Shown here: positions 16,144 through 25,290 of the stretch, in pieces
Numbering within the stretch: the first letter of the stretch is position 1
How the letters are laid out: each line of letters begins with the position of its first letter
DNA from: Thiocapsa rosea
Lineage (GTDB): Bacteria > Pseudomonadota > Gammaproteobacteria > Chromatiales > Chromatiaceae
NCBI RefSeq assembly: GCF_003634315.1
Contig: NZ_RBXL01000001.1
Location: 3,390,501 to 3,454,500 of the forward strand
Direction: 5' to 3'
DNA length: 64,000 bases
The notes under the pieces: generated by a model
The model's database searches: none
Told to the model about the DNA's origin: nothing
What the model saw: the letters and a program-made list of their open reading frames with translations, nothing else
Program-made: the position numbers and the translations under genes

Positions 16144-17664
16144 ATGAAGCAACATCCTCGCGGATCGAGTCCCGCGGGCCTCGATCGGGTCGATCTCGCC
16201 CGATTGGGTCTCGCCATTGGGTTTCTCGCCCTTGCAACGACGGTTGATGCCGCACGTCCAACCGGACAGGCCGGTGTCGACTGGGGCGATCCACGCGGCG
16301 AGGAGTGCGTGGATTGTCATATGACCGAGAACCCCGGTCTCTACTGGGAATGGAACCACAGCGCGCACGGTCAGGCCGGCGTGCATTGTCTCGACTGTCA
16401 TCAGCGTGAAGAGGGCGCGATCGATGCCTTCAAGCACGAGGGCGAGTTCATCTCCATCGTGGTGACACCGAAGAACTGCTCGACCTGTCATCAGACCGAG
16501 TTCGAGGAGATGGACGGCTCCCATCACGCGAAGGCCGGTCAGATCCTGGGCTCGCTCGACAATCTGCTCGGCGAGGTCATCGGCGGACCCGCCGCGGTCA
16601 ACGCCGGCTGCAAGCAGTGTCACGGCGGCGAGTTGGAGTTCTACACCGAAGGCAAAAACAAGGGTCGCCCGACTCCCGGGACCTGGCCCAATACGGGCAT
16701 CGGCCGGATCAATCCCGACGGCAGTCTCGGCTCCTGCACGGCCTGTCACGGTCGGCATCGTTTCTCGCGGGCCCAAGCGCGCACGCCCGATACCTGCGGC
16801 AAATGCCATGTCGGACCGGATCATCCGCAGATCGAGGTCTACAACGAATCCAAGCACGGCATCATCTACCGCGCCAAGGTCAACGAGATGAATCTCGACT
16901 CGCGCAAATGGGTCGCAGGTGTGGACTATTCTGCCGCGCCCACCTGCGCGACCTGCCACATGAGCGCCGGCCCCGGGATCGGGCCGACCCACAACGTCGG
17001 CGAGCGTATCTCCTGGACTCTCCGTCCGCCGATCTCGACCAAGATCAACTTGGTCAAACTGGAGAACGGACAGGAGTTCGACGTGCCCGAGGGGCAAGCG
17101 ATCCCCGCGGTCGGCGACGAGGCCAAGGGCTCGACGGTGATCGAGGTACTGACCTGGAAGGACCGGCGCGCCAAGATGGAAAAGGTCTGCTTCGGCTGTC
17201 ATGCCGAGAGTGTAATCACGGGTCACTACAAGCAGTTCGACGACGTGGTCGACCTCTACAACGACAAGTTCGCGATACCGATCTCGGCCGTTATGGATCG
17301 ACTCAAAGAAGCCGGGTACATCACGCCGGCCCCCTTCGACGAGAAGATCGAGTGGACCTGGTGGGAGATTTGGCACCACGAGGGTCGTCGGGCGCGCCAC
17401 GGAGCATCCATGAGCGGACCGGACTACACCTGGTGGCACGGCATGTACGAGGTCGCCCAGCACACCTACTTCAAGTGGATCCCGGAGCTTAAAGAGGTGG
17501 TGGCCAAGAAGGACGGCAACGAGGAGTTCGCCGTCGCTCTGCTGGAGGAATACTTCAAGCCCATCGAGGGACATGACTGGTACTTCAACGGCATGAGCAA
17601 GGATCAGCTCGATGTGGTGCGCAAGGGCTTCGAGGCGCGCTACGGGGAGGGCTCTTTGAAGTAA
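16144..17664 (+). CDS. Octaheme hydroxylamine dehydrogenase-like cytochrome c (Hao family), 506 aa
   Basis: A signal peptide (LARLGLAIGFLALATTVDA) is followed by eight CxxCH heme sites in order: CVDCH (about 55), CLDCH, CSTCH, CKQCH, CTACH, CGKCH, CATCH and CFGCH (about 349). Eight hemes and the C-terminal helical part with HHEGRRARHGASMSGPDY and WWHGMYEVAQHTY place it in the Hao family. Family members oxidise hydroxylamine to NO or, in the epsilon-Hao branch, reduce nitrite or hydroxylamine to ammonium. Whether the crosslinking Tyr of true Hao is present cannot be settled without alignment. It stands alone, without a quinone-linked partner gene. Upstream FNR-type sites suggest anaerobic or NO control. 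Confidence 0.88.
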   Translation: MKQHPRGSSPAGLDRVDLARLGLAIGFLALATTVDAARPTGQAGVDWGDPRGEECVDCHMTENPGLYWEWNHSAHGQAGVHCLDCHQREEGAIDAFKHEGEFISIVVTPKNCSTCHQTEFEEMDGSHHAKAGQILGSLDNLLGEVIGGPAAVNAGCKQCHGGELEFYTEGKNKGRPTPGTWPNTGIGRINPDGSLGSCTACHGRHRFSRAQARTPDTCGKCHVGPDHPQIEVYNESKHGIIYRAKVNEMNLDSRKWVAGVDYSAAPTCATCHMSAGPGIGPTHNVGERISWTLRPPISTKINLVKLENGQEFDVPEGQAIPAVGDEAKGSTVIEVLTWKDRRAKMEKVCFGCHAESVITGHYKQFDDVVDLYNDKFAIPISAVMDRLKEAGYITPAPFDEKIEWTWWEIWHHEGRRARHGASMSGPDYTWWHGMYEVAQHTYFKWIPELKEVVAKKDGNEEFAVALLEEYFKPIEGHDWYFNGMSKDQLDVVRKGFEARYGEGSLK

Positions 17665-17700
17665 GGCGCCGAGCGCTCGGCCTTAGGGACTGCAGGGGAT

Positions 17701-17726
17701 GTAGGGGCGAATGAATTCGCCCCTAC
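17701..17726. terminator. Hairpin after the Hao-like gene
   Basis: GTAGGGGCGAA and TTCGCCCCTAC form an 11-bp perfect stem around TGAA, 37 bases after the stop codon. There is no T tract, so it may be a short palindromic repeat acting in mRNA 3'-end protection and not a rho-independent terminator. Confidence 0.5.
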
Positions 17727-17835
17727 ACTTGCAGGCGACGCCGTGCCCATCTTCGATCAGGGATCATCCAAACCCCTTCCAGGCCCAACCCTTTGCTCCC
17801 CGGTACCCGGAGCGCCCAGCATTCGAGAGCCCACC

Positions 17836-18297
17836 ATGCGCACGATTCCGATCGTCCTCTTTGCCCTATTGCTGACCGCATCGGCGGCACTCGCCGCCGA
17901 TGCGGATGCTTTGATCCGAGACGGCGAGGCCAAGCTCCAGGCCGGCGAGCTCGATGCCGCCGTCACCGTCCTGCGCGAGGCGGTCGCGCTCGATCAGGGC
18001 TCCGCCTTGGCCCGGCTGCGTCTCGGCGGGGCGCTCCTGATGACGCAGAACTATTCCAGTGCCATCGAGCAGTTTCGCGAGACGGTGAGATTGGACCCGA
18101 GCAGCGCCAACGCCTTCGTCGGGATGTCTGTCGCCTATCTGCACAGCGCGCGTTACGACCTCGCCCGCGCCTCTCTGGACGAGGCGATCCGGATCGATCC
18201 CGACAAGCGCAAGGAGGCGGAGCCGCTGTTGGCCTACATCGACAGGGCGTCTGCCCGGACGGATGCATCCGCCGGCGAGCCACATCCGAAGCACTGA
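17836..18297 (+). CDS. Secreted TPR protein, 153 aa
   Basis: A signal peptide (IPIVLFALLLTASAALA) precedes three tetratricopeptide repeats over about residues 20-135 (AKLQAGELDAAVTVLREAVALD, ALLMTQNYSSAIEQFRETV, AYLHSARYDLARASLDEAI, each followed by a DP-type turn). TPRs bind other proteins; here in the periplasm. The ATG at 17836 has no strong ribosome-binding site but begins the signal peptide directly. It is on the same strand 170 bases after the Hao-like gene, with a hairpin between, so a functional link is possible but not shown. Confidence 0.75.
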   Translation: MRTIPIVLFALLLTASAALAADADALIRDGEAKLQAGELDAAVTVLREAVALDQGSALARLRLGGALLMTQNYSSAIEQFRETVRLDPSSANAFVGMSVAYLHSARYDLARASLDEAIRIDPDKRKEAEPLLAYIDRASARTDASAGEPHPKH

Positions 18298-18427
18298 CCT
18301 GTCGACGCCCGTATTCGGCCGTGATCCTCGGACCGGTGGGTCGGATGGACGAGCGAGAACGGCGTCCACCGCGCCCTGCGCCGAACCCGATCGAGCGCGC
18401 TGCGCTCGACCACCCGACCGCCACGAA

Positions 18428-20800
18428 TCAGCGAAGTCGCCGATGTGATGCGGGATGCGGATCAATCCCTTGCGCAGCCACTCCTTCCGCCGGCGGGTGG
18501 CCGATCGGTCCGATCACGTGACCCGGCAGCCAGCGCAGCAGAACGGCCTCGAGCTCGGCGATCTGTGCGGGCTTGGAGATGAAGTCGTCCATCCCGGCGG
18601 CGGAGCAGTCCTCGCGATCGCGCTCGGAGACACCGGCGGTCATGGCGACGATGGGGACATGCTCGCCGTTGCCGCGAGCCTGCTCGGCTGCACGAATGTC
18701 GCGCGTCGCCTCGTGCCCGCTCAGCTTCGGCATCTGAATATCCATGAGGATCAGATCGAACCGCTCTTGCGCAACGGCCTCGATCGCCGCCTGACCATCG
18801 GGTGCGATGCCGGGCTCGATACCGAAGCGGCGCAACATCATGGTGACCACCTTCTGATTGACGGCATTGTCCTCGGCAACCAGAACCCGTGCGTCGAATC
18901 GCCGGGTGGGGCGCTTCGGGGGGGCCGGCACGATGCCGGCATCCGGTCGGGCCATCCCCAGGACCTTGGCGGCGGCATCGTGCAGCAGGATCTCGCGGAC
19001 CGGTTTGAGCAGGGTCACCTCGATCCCGACCCGACGCGCCTCGGGTCCCGGATAACCGAGGGAGCTGAGCATGATCAGCCGGGTCGCGCCGAGCGCATCG
19101 TCGCCCTTGATGCGATGGGCAAGCTCGATCCCGTCCATGCCCGGCATCTGCATGTCCAGAATCGCCAGATCGAACGGCCGATCCTGCTCGAGCCCGCGCT
19201 GCAATGCCTTCAATGCCTGCACACCGTCTTCCGCGCACTCGGTGCGCGCACCCCAGCGCGCGAGATGGCTTTCCAGGATCAGGCGGTTGGTGGCATTGTC
19301 GTCGACGATCAGCGTGCGTATGCCGCACAGATCGCTCTCCTCGCAATCCGGTGCCTGCGTCGCGGCCTTCAGTTTCAAGGTGAACCAGAAGGTCGAGCCG
19401 ACACCGGACGTACTCTCCACGCCGATCTCACCGCCCATCAGGCCGGCGAGCCGTTTGGAGATCACCAGTCCAAGGCCGGTACCGCCGAAGCGCCGAGTCG
19501 TCGAGGCGTCGGCTTGTGTAAAGGGACGAAAGAGGGTCTCGAGTGTCTGCGGATCGATCCCGATCCCGGTGTCCGTCACCTCGAATCGCACGAGCCAGCC
19601 ATCCGGTGTCGGGTGATCCAGGCTGACGCGCACCACGACCTCGCCGCAGGCAGTGAACTTCACGGCGTTGCCCATGAGGTTCATCAGGATTTGGCGGATG
19701 CGGTAAGGGTCGCCCGTGAGGACTCGGGGCACGTCCCGGTGCACGAAGCTCGCGACCTCGATCGGGCGCTCGCGCACGCCCGATGCGACCAGCCCGGTGA
19801 CCTCTTCGACGATGTTGCGCAGATCCAGCTCGATCTCCTGAAGGTCGAGCTTGCCGGCCTCGATCTTGGAGAAATCCAGGATGTCGTTGATGACCGTCAG
19901 CAGCAGACTGCCCGATTTCTCCGCGGTGTTGATGAAATCCTGCTGCTGGCGGGAGAGCTGACTGTCGCGCAGCAGCTCGAGCATGCCCAAGACGCCGTTC
20001 ATCGGGGTGCGGATTTCATGGCTCATCATCGCCAGGAATTCGCTTTTGGCCCGGTCCGCGGACATCGCCTCGTCGCGCGCGCGGGCCAGCGCGTCCATCT
20101 GTCGACGGGTCGCGGTGAGATCCCGCACCACCGCCGTGAACACGCGGCTGCTGCCGATATCCACTCGGCTCATCGCGATGTAGAGCGGAAACCCGGTGGC
20201 GTCTTTGCGCATCCCTTCGAGCTCTCGGATCTCGGTCAGCGCATCCGTCTTGCCGAGGGTTCGTGCGTCGCCGATCCGCTCCCGGTACTCGCTGCAATAA
20301 GGCTCCGCGAAGAGGATCGACATGGATTTGCCGCGAATCTCCTCCGAGGTGTAGCCGAACATCCGCTCCGCTGCGCGGTTCATCGCGACCAATCGGCCTG
20401 CGGCGTCGATGTGGACGGCGCCGTCGGCCATCTTGTCGATGATGGCCCGATTGCGCTCGCGGCTTTCCGTCAGGAAGGCGATCTCGCGCCCGGTCATGCG
20501 GGTCGTCAGAAAGGACCAGAGGATCGACACCACAGCGGAGACGGCCACTGTCGCGATCACGAGCGTGGTCTGCTGCGGCAGGTCCGTTCGCGCGAATTCC
20601 GCCCAGAGTCCCGGATCCGCCCCGAGCGCGCTCGCCTGTGCGCGGAGATCCCACAGCAGTGCGCCGACAGCTGCCAGTGTTCCGGCACCGATAAGACCGA
20701 GACCCGGGAGCATGAAGCGATCCAAGCGGTTGTGCTGCGCGGCGCGCGGCGGGCCGATGGAGGCGCGAGTGGGTCGCCGACGATTCAGCTGAGTCATCAT
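18428..20800 (-). CDS. Hybrid sensor histidine kinase with two receiver domains, 790 aa
   Basis: Two membrane helices (about 30-50 and 82-103) flank a short periplasmic loop of about 30 residues. Next come a PAS domain (about 125-240), HisKA with [10 protein letters not shown] (about 262), the ATPase domain with N box and [15 protein letters not shown] (about 435), receiver 1 ([10 protein letters not shown] at about 494, phospho-Asp in [10 protein letters not shown]) and receiver 2 ([10 protein letters not shown] at about 636, phospho-Asp in [10 protein letters not shown]). No Hpt domain is present, so phosphotransfer onward needs a separate protein. The paired ATG at 20800 is chosen because the helix starts soon after. 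The signal sensed is unknown. Confidence 0.92.
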   Translation of the reverse strand: MMTQLNRRRPTRASIGPPRAAQHNRLDRFMLPGLGLIGAGTLAAVGALLWDLRAQASALGADPGLWAEFARTDLPQQTTLVIATVAVSAVVSILWSFLTTRMTGREIAFLTESRERNRAIIDKMADGAVHIDAAGRLVAMNRAAERMFGYTSEEIRGKSMSILFAEPYCSEYRERIGDARTLGKTDALTEIRELEGMRKDATGFPLYIAMSRVDIGSSRVFTAVVRDLTATRRQMDALARARDEAMSADRAKSEFLAMMSHEIRTPMNGVLGMLELLRDSQLSRQQQDFINTAEKSGSLLLTVINDILDFSKIEAGKLDLQEIELDLRNIVEEVTGLVASGVRERPIEVASFVHRDVPRVLTGDPYRIRQILMNLMGNAVKFTACGEVVVRVSLDHPTPDGWLVRFEVTDTGIGIDPQTLETLFRPFTQADASTTRRFGGTGLGLVISKRLAGLMGGEIGVESTSGVGSTFWFTLKLKAATQAPDCEESDLCGIRTLIVDDNATNRLILESHLARWGARTECAEDGVQALKALQRGLEQDRPFDLAILDMQMPGMDGIELAHRIKGDDALGATRLIMLSSLGYPGPEARRVGIEVTLLKPVREILLHDAAAKVLGMARPDAGIVPAPPKRPTRRFDARVLVAEDNAVNQKVVTMMLRRFGIEPGIAPDGQAAIEAVAQERFDLILMDIQMPKLSGHEATRDIRAAEQARGNGEHVPIVAMTAGVSERDREDCSAAGMDDFISKPAQIAELEAVLLRWLPGHVIGPIGHPPAEGVAAQGIDPHPASHRRLR

Positions 20801-21141
20801 TCTCGACAGGACAATTGAATGGGGAAACCGCTCGGCGGGCTCGGTTGCTCGGGGAGATAATCGCGAACCTCGTGCTCCGCCCGATGGGGCATTCCCTGCT
20901 TCTCGCGGATGGAGCGGACCCCATGCCTCGTGTCGCATCCCGGCGTCTCGCGTACGCTGCCCTGCAGATGGTAACACTATCGGATCGGGCAACGGCCATC
21001 CTGCCGGGGCGACCGCGGCGGGGGCAGGCGCTCGATCGCCGGCAGCGTTCGTGTCGCGAGTCGGACTCGGCACACGGTTGACAGCGGGAGCGCGGCTGGA
21101 CGAGAGTGATCCGATTCGATTCATTACGGCAGGATCTCCCT
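20801..21141. other. Divergent intergenic region, no gene seen
   Basis: About 340 bases between the histidine kinase and the TldD-like gene, which are transcribed away from each other. Both promoters must lie here, but no clear -35/-10 pair or operator palindrome stands out. Confidence 0.35.
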
Positions 21142-22584
21142 ATGGATCACCTTTTCGACGTCGCCGATCTGTTCTTGAGCACGGCTCCGGCCTGCGACTA
21201 CTGGACGCTGCGTCTAGTTGCCGAGGAGCACGATCATTTGGAGGTGCGTCAGGGCGTTGTCGAGCCGAGTCGACTGACATCGATCGCGGGCGCCATGGTG
21301 ACCCTCGTCAAAGACGGCGGCATCGGTTACGGCGCAACCAGCGATCTCAGCGCCGCCGGCCTGCGCGCCGCGGCCGAACGCGCTGCCGGCTGGGCGCAGG
21401 TCCATGCCCGGCTCGGACTCTTCGAGGCGGGCATCTATCCGCGCAGCAGCACCCGTGCGGACTATCGCACGCCGATCGAGGAGCCCTGGTCGACGCTGCC
21501 GATCGGCGAGAAGCTCGACATCCTGCAAACCGCCAACGACGCCTTGGCGATCGACGAGCGGATCGTCGACTGGTCGGCTTGGTTGGCGCGCCGCCGGGTG
21601 GCGCAGCTCCTGATCACGAGCGACGGGGGGCGTGTCTCGCAGGTTCTGGACTATGTGCATCCGGGTCTGGTCGCGGTCGCGAATGAAGGGAGCCAGACTC
21701 AGCGCAGGCATGGCGGCGGCTCGGACGGCTCGCAGCAGGGTGGTCTGGAACGGATCGTCGCCGTGCGTCTGCTCGAGGACGCCCCGCGCGTGGCCGAGGA
21801 GGCGCTCGCCCTTCTGGATGCCCCGGAATGTCCGCAAGACACCCGCGATCTCGTTCTGCTGCCGAGCCAGATGGTGCTGCAGATCCACGAGAGCATCGGC
21901 CATCCGTTGGAGCTCGACCGCATCTTGGGCGACGAGCGCAACTATGCCGGCACCAGCTTCGTCACCCCCGGTATGTTCGGGCGCTACCGCTACGGCTCGG
22001 AGCTTTTGAACGTCACCTTCGATCCAACGGTGCCGATGGAGCTGGTCTCGGGGGTCGCCGACGACGAGGGCGCGCCCGCCGCGCGTGAATACCTGATTCG
22101 ACGGGGCATCCTGGAGCGTCCGCTCGGCGGATCCTTGTCCCAAGCGCGCGCCGGTCTGCCGGGTACGGCCAACACGCGTGCCAGCAGTTGGGATCGCCCG
22201 CCGATCGATCGCATGGGCAACATCAACCTGGAGCCCGGCGAGGGCAGTCTGGCCGATCTGATCGCGCAGGTGGAGCGGGGTGTGCTGATGGACACCAACC
22301 GCTCCTGGTCGATCGACGACAGTCGCAACAAGTTCCAGTTCGGCTGCGAGCTGGGTCGGCTGATCGAGGACGGCGAACTCAAGGGGTTGGTGCGCAACCC
22401 CGGCTATCGCGGCATCTCCGCGAGCTTCTGGCGCAGCCTCGACGGCGTCGGCGGGCCGGAAAGCCTCGAGATCCGCGGGGTGTGCAACTGCGGCAAGGGC
22501 GAGCCGAACCAATCGGTCTACGTCGGCCATGCCACGCCGCCCTGTCTGTTTCGCGACGTTGCCGTGTTCGGAGGTGGCGAATGA
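21142..22584 (+). CDS. tldD: TldD-like metalloprotease subunit, 480 aa
   Basis: TldD/PmbA family. The zinc-binding HExxxH is seen as HESIGHPLELDRILGDE at about residue 252, the mark of the catalytic TldD subunit; the PmbA/TldE partner lacks it. TldD-TldE heterodimers degrade unfolded peptides and mature microcin-like peptides. The N-terminal beta barrel part includes EVRQGVVEPSRL-like strands (VRQGVVE at about 37). ATG 21142 is chosen over an upstream in-frame ATG because the family N terminus starts there. The stop overlaps the partner's ATG (ATGA). Confidence 0.88.
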   Translation: MDHLFDVADLFLSTAPACDYWTLRLVAEEHDHLEVRQGVVEPSRLTSIAGAMVTLVKDGGIGYGATSDLSAAGLRAAAERAAGWAQVHARLGLFEAGIYPRSSTRADYRTPIEEPWSTLPIGEKLDILQTANDALAIDERIVDWSAWLARRRVAQLLITSDGGRVSQVLDYVHPGLVAVANEGSQTQRRHGGGSDGSQQGGLERIVAVRLLEDAPRVAEEALALLDAPECPQDTRDLVLLPSQMVLQIHESIGHPLELDRILGDERNYAGTSFVTPGMFGRYRYGSELLNVTFDPTVPMELVSGVADDEGAPAAREYLIRRGILERPLGGSLSQARAGLPGTANTRASSWDRPPIDRMGNINLEPGEGSLADLIAQVERGVLMDTNRSWSIDDSRNKFQFGCELGRLIEDGELKGLVRNPGYRGISASFWRSLDGVGGPESLEIRGVCNCGKGEPNQSVYVGHATPPCLFRDVAVFGGGE

Positions 22585-23900
22585 ACGCCGATGCCTTTTT
22601 CGCCTTGGCCGATCATCTGAACGCCGAGCTGCACGGCGCGGAGATCCTCTTTTCCAACCTCTCCAACGAGTCGTCCGACTTCGTGCGACTCAACCGCAAC
22701 CGGGTGCGTCAGGCCGGTCATGTCGGGGCGACCGCCTTGGACTTGACCCTGATCGAGGGCGTTCGACAGGTCGAGGGCGGCTGCGATTTGAGCGGCGATC
22801 CAACCGAGGATCGGTCCCGCGCGCGGCGTCTGCTCGCCCGGCTGCGCGAGCGTTTGGCGCACGTCCCGGACGATCCCTACCTCAGTTACTCAACCGAGGC
22901 GTCCGAGAGCGACCATTGCGGCGACGCACGACTCCCGGTCGCCGCCGAGGCGATCGGCGAGCTGATCGCGTCCGCCGACGAGATGGACCTGGTCGGGATC
23001 TGGGCGAGCGGCGAGATCGCCGAGGGGCTCGCAAGCTCGATCGGGCACCGCCACTGGCATGCGAGTACCAGCTTCAACCTCGATTGGAGCTGTTATCTGG
23101 AGGCCGACAAAGCAGTCAAATCCGCCTACAGCGGATTTGACTGGGATCCGGCGATCTTGCGCGGCAAGCTCGAGACGATGCGCGAGGGGCTGCACATCAT
23201 GTCCCGCCCGGCGCGCATCCTGGAGCCGGAACGCTACCGGGCCTATCTGGCGCCGAGCGCCGTCGGCGAGCTGATGGGCATGCTCGCCTGGGGCGGGTTC
23301 GATCTGAAGAGCCACCGCACCCATCAGACCCCGCTGCTCAAGATGGCGCGCGGAGAGCGCAGCTTCGACCCGCGCGTCGGGATCCACGAAGAGCACGACC
23401 GCGGTCTTGCACCCCGGTTCACCCCCGAAGGCTTTCCGACACCGCCGCGTGTCGCGCTGGTAGAAGGGGGGCGCTTTGCCGGATGCCTGGTCGATGCGCG
23501 CTCGGGCAAGGAATACGGCGAACCGGTCAACGCCGCGAGCGACGCACCCGGATCGCTCGGTCTGGATGCGGGAACGCTGGATGTCTCCGAGGTGTTGGGC
23601 CAACTCGACACCGGTCTGTGGATCGGCAATCTCTGGTACTGCAACTGGTCCGATCCCAACGACTGCCGCGTCACCGGCATGACCCGCTTCGGCACCTATT
23701 GGGTCGAGGCCGGCGAGATCGTTGCCCCGGTCAAGGTCATGCGCTTCGACGACAGCCTCTACCATCTGCTCGGCGATCGTCTAGAGGAACTGACGCGCGA
23801 GCGCGAGCTGCTCCTCTCCGCCGAGACCTACGACGGGCGCTCGACCGACAGCGCGCTGCTGCCCGGTGTGCTGGTGTCGGGGATCGATTTGACACTGTGA
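22581..23900 (+). CDS. TldE/PmbA-like partner subunit, 439 aa
   Basis: Second TldD/PmbA-family protein, co-translated with the TldD-like gene by ATGA overlap. It shares the fold signature (SDFVRLNRNRVRQAGHVGATALDLTLIEG at the N terminus, broken here for length; SSIGHRHWHASTSFNLDWS in the middle) but has no HExxxH, so it should be the non-catalytic half that completes the heterodimeric cavity. No RiPP precursor gene was seen nearby. A general proteolysis role is as likely as peptide maturation. Confidence 0.85.
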   Translation: MNADAFFALADHLNAELHGAEILFSNLSNESSDFVRLNRNRVRQAGHVGATALDLTLIEGVRQVEGGCDLSGDPTEDRSRARRLLARLRERLAHVPDDPYLSYSTEASESDHCGDARLPVAAEAIGELIASADEMDLVGIWASGEIAEGLASSIGHRHWHASTSFNLDWSCYLEADKAVKSAYSGFDWDPAILRGKLETMREGLHIMSRPARILEPERYRAYLAPSAVGELMGMLAWGGFDLKSHRTHQTPLLKMARGERSFDPRVGIHEEHDRGLAPRFTPEGFPTPPRVALVEGGRFAGCLVDARSGKEYGEPVNAASDAPGSLGLDAGTLDVSEVLGQLDTGLWIGNLWYCNWSDPNDCRVTGMTRFGTYWVEAGEIVAPVKVMRFDDSLYHLLGDRLEELTRERELLLSAETYDGRSTDSALLPGVLVSGIDLTL

Positions 23901-23980
23901 GATGGCGGCTCCCGACGTCCGCAACCGTCGGCAGGGCGTCGTCTCAAGAACCCTTTCACATAGGCGTTCCTGATTTAACT

Positions 23981-24026
23981 CGTGACACCGCTCCGCGGTG
24001 TCACGCATCTACTAGCGCTCCGCGCC
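23981..24026 (+). repeat. REP sequence, left of the RAYT gene
   Basis: A 25-base palindrome, GTGACACCGC-TCC-GCGGTGTCAC with flanks, is followed after about 9 bases by a smaller GC palindrome ending GCGCTCCGCGCC. Bipartite REPs of this kind are substrates of RAYT transposases. The copy at 24685-24730 is in opposite orientation. Confidence 0.85.
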
Positions 24027-24041
24027 CCGTCCGAGAACGGA

Positions 24042-24575
24042 TCACCAATCCCTGAAGACCTCGACCAACCCCGCGCGCCCGGCATAGCAGCGCGCGCTCG
24101 ACCAGCGCCAATGCTCCGGATCAACCACAAAACCCCTCTTCACCGGATTGTTGTGGATGTACTCCAGCTTCTGTCTCAACATGACATCCCCCTCGATGCA
24201 TTCCGGATGCGATCCCTCTTGCCGGAGCTGATACGAGCGATCGCTGCGTCTCGCCTTGAACGTGAACCCCATGCGATCCAACAGCCGTCTTGCGCCCTGC
24301 TCCTTGAGCAGATCGATGAGGTTCCGGGCCGAGTAGGATTTGAAGCGCTTCCAGACATCCGGCAGGTTTGGTGCCTGCGCCACCGCATGCAGGTGGTTTT
24401 CCAGCACGACGAAGCCGTAGATGCGAAGCGCAGCATGCTCCTGCAGGTATGACCAAGAGTCGAACACCACTTGCGCGGTTTCGGGTCGAGTGAAAATGGG
24501 CAGCCATTCGACGACGGTACACGTCAAGAAATGTGGGTGCTCCTGCGAGGCGAAACGGTAGCGTGTCCGAGCCAT
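24042..24575 (-). CDS. REP-associated tyrosine transposase (RAYT), 177 aa
   Basis: IS200/IS605-like Y1 transposase of the single-copy RAYT group. The metal-binding HxH reads GFVVLENHLHAVAQ (about 60) and the catalytic Tyr is in QKLEYIHNNPVKRGFV (about 138), a RAYT signature. The N terminus FLTCTVVEWLPIF is typical. The gene lies between inverted REPs at 23981 and 24685, the usual RAYT-REP arrangement, and probably maintains and spreads these REPs. The C terminus (HWRWSSARCYAG) is complete. ATG 24575 starts MARTRYRF. Confidence 0.9.
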   Translation of the reverse strand: MARTRYRFASQEHPHFLTCTVVEWLPIFTRPETAQVVFDSWSYLQEHAALRIYGFVVLENHLHAVAQAPNLPDVWKRFKSYSARNLIDLLKEQGARRLLDRMGFTFKARRSDRSYQLRQEGSHPECIEGDVMLRQKLEYIHNNPVKRGFVVDPEHWRWSSARCYAGRAGLVEVFRDW

Positions 24576-24684
24576 TGGCGCTCCGTGGATATATCGTTTC
24601 GTGTACTCTACTCGAATGTTTGCTTCGTTGTGAACTGCATCTTGACTCCCGGCGTTTCAGCCTCCGATCGTCTCCTCTGCACGT

Positions 24685-24730
24685 GGCGCGGAGCGCCAGT
24701 AGAGGCGTGACACCGCGGAGCGGTGTCACG
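24685..24730 (-). repeat. REP sequence, right of the RAYT gene (inverted)
   Basis: Reverse complement of the left REP: GGCGCGGAGCGCC then GTGACACCGCGGAGCGGTGTCAC. Its last base is directly followed by the putative 5' end of group II intron 1. Confidence 0.85.
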
Positions 24731-25228
24731 GTACGCCTGCAGAGGCGTTTCAACAGTACGGTGAAAGTCCGTATCGGGGCAAGCCATAACCCCGTAGCCG
24801 AAGGTTACTGCGTCGCCGCGAGGCGGGGTGGGGAGCAACCGGAGGCGAACGACCAGTCCGTAGGATGACGAACCCGTTTCGGTGTTCGGTGGTGGCGAGC
24901 CTGCCGTGACATGGCGAAGCCTGAAACGCACCGCTCACGCTGACATGGCGCCCAAAGCGATGAGTGGACCACCGGGTATGTTTGGGGATGGAATGGTCGG
25001 AAGGTGAAACGAGAGAAGCAGGGAGACCTGCCCGCGGAGGTGACCGGGGGCAGGAGTCAGAGTCCTCGTAGTACCGCACGTACGCTCGGACAACCAGGGC
25101 CATCGGCTGGAAACGGCCGATCCTCGAGACACCGGGGCGCAGACCCTGCCTACCGTTGAGACCGGGTACGGAAAAGCGCGGAAAGCAAAGCCGCGTCGAG
25201 GGAAGGGGGATAGGAAGAGCGATCTGGA

Positions 25229-25290
25229 ATGACCAGAGCGATGCAGCAAAACAGAGCAGTTTCGGCAGTGTCGGCAACGACTAACCTAAG
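25229..25290 (+). pseudogene. 5' fragment of the intron 1 reverse transcriptase gene
   Basis: ATG at 25229 opens MTRAMQQNRAVSAVSATTNL, the N-terminal leader of many group II intron maturases. The frame runs into the IS at about 25291. The RT body resumes beyond the IS at about 27392-27433 in sequence that reads RWAKRETDTRSWQW before the conserved RT-0 region. Confidence 0.7.

Noticed and set aside
18455-20818. Long plus-strand open frame opposite the histidine kinase
   Set aside because: Antisense to clear HisKA, HATPase and receiver domains; composition is that of a shadow frame.
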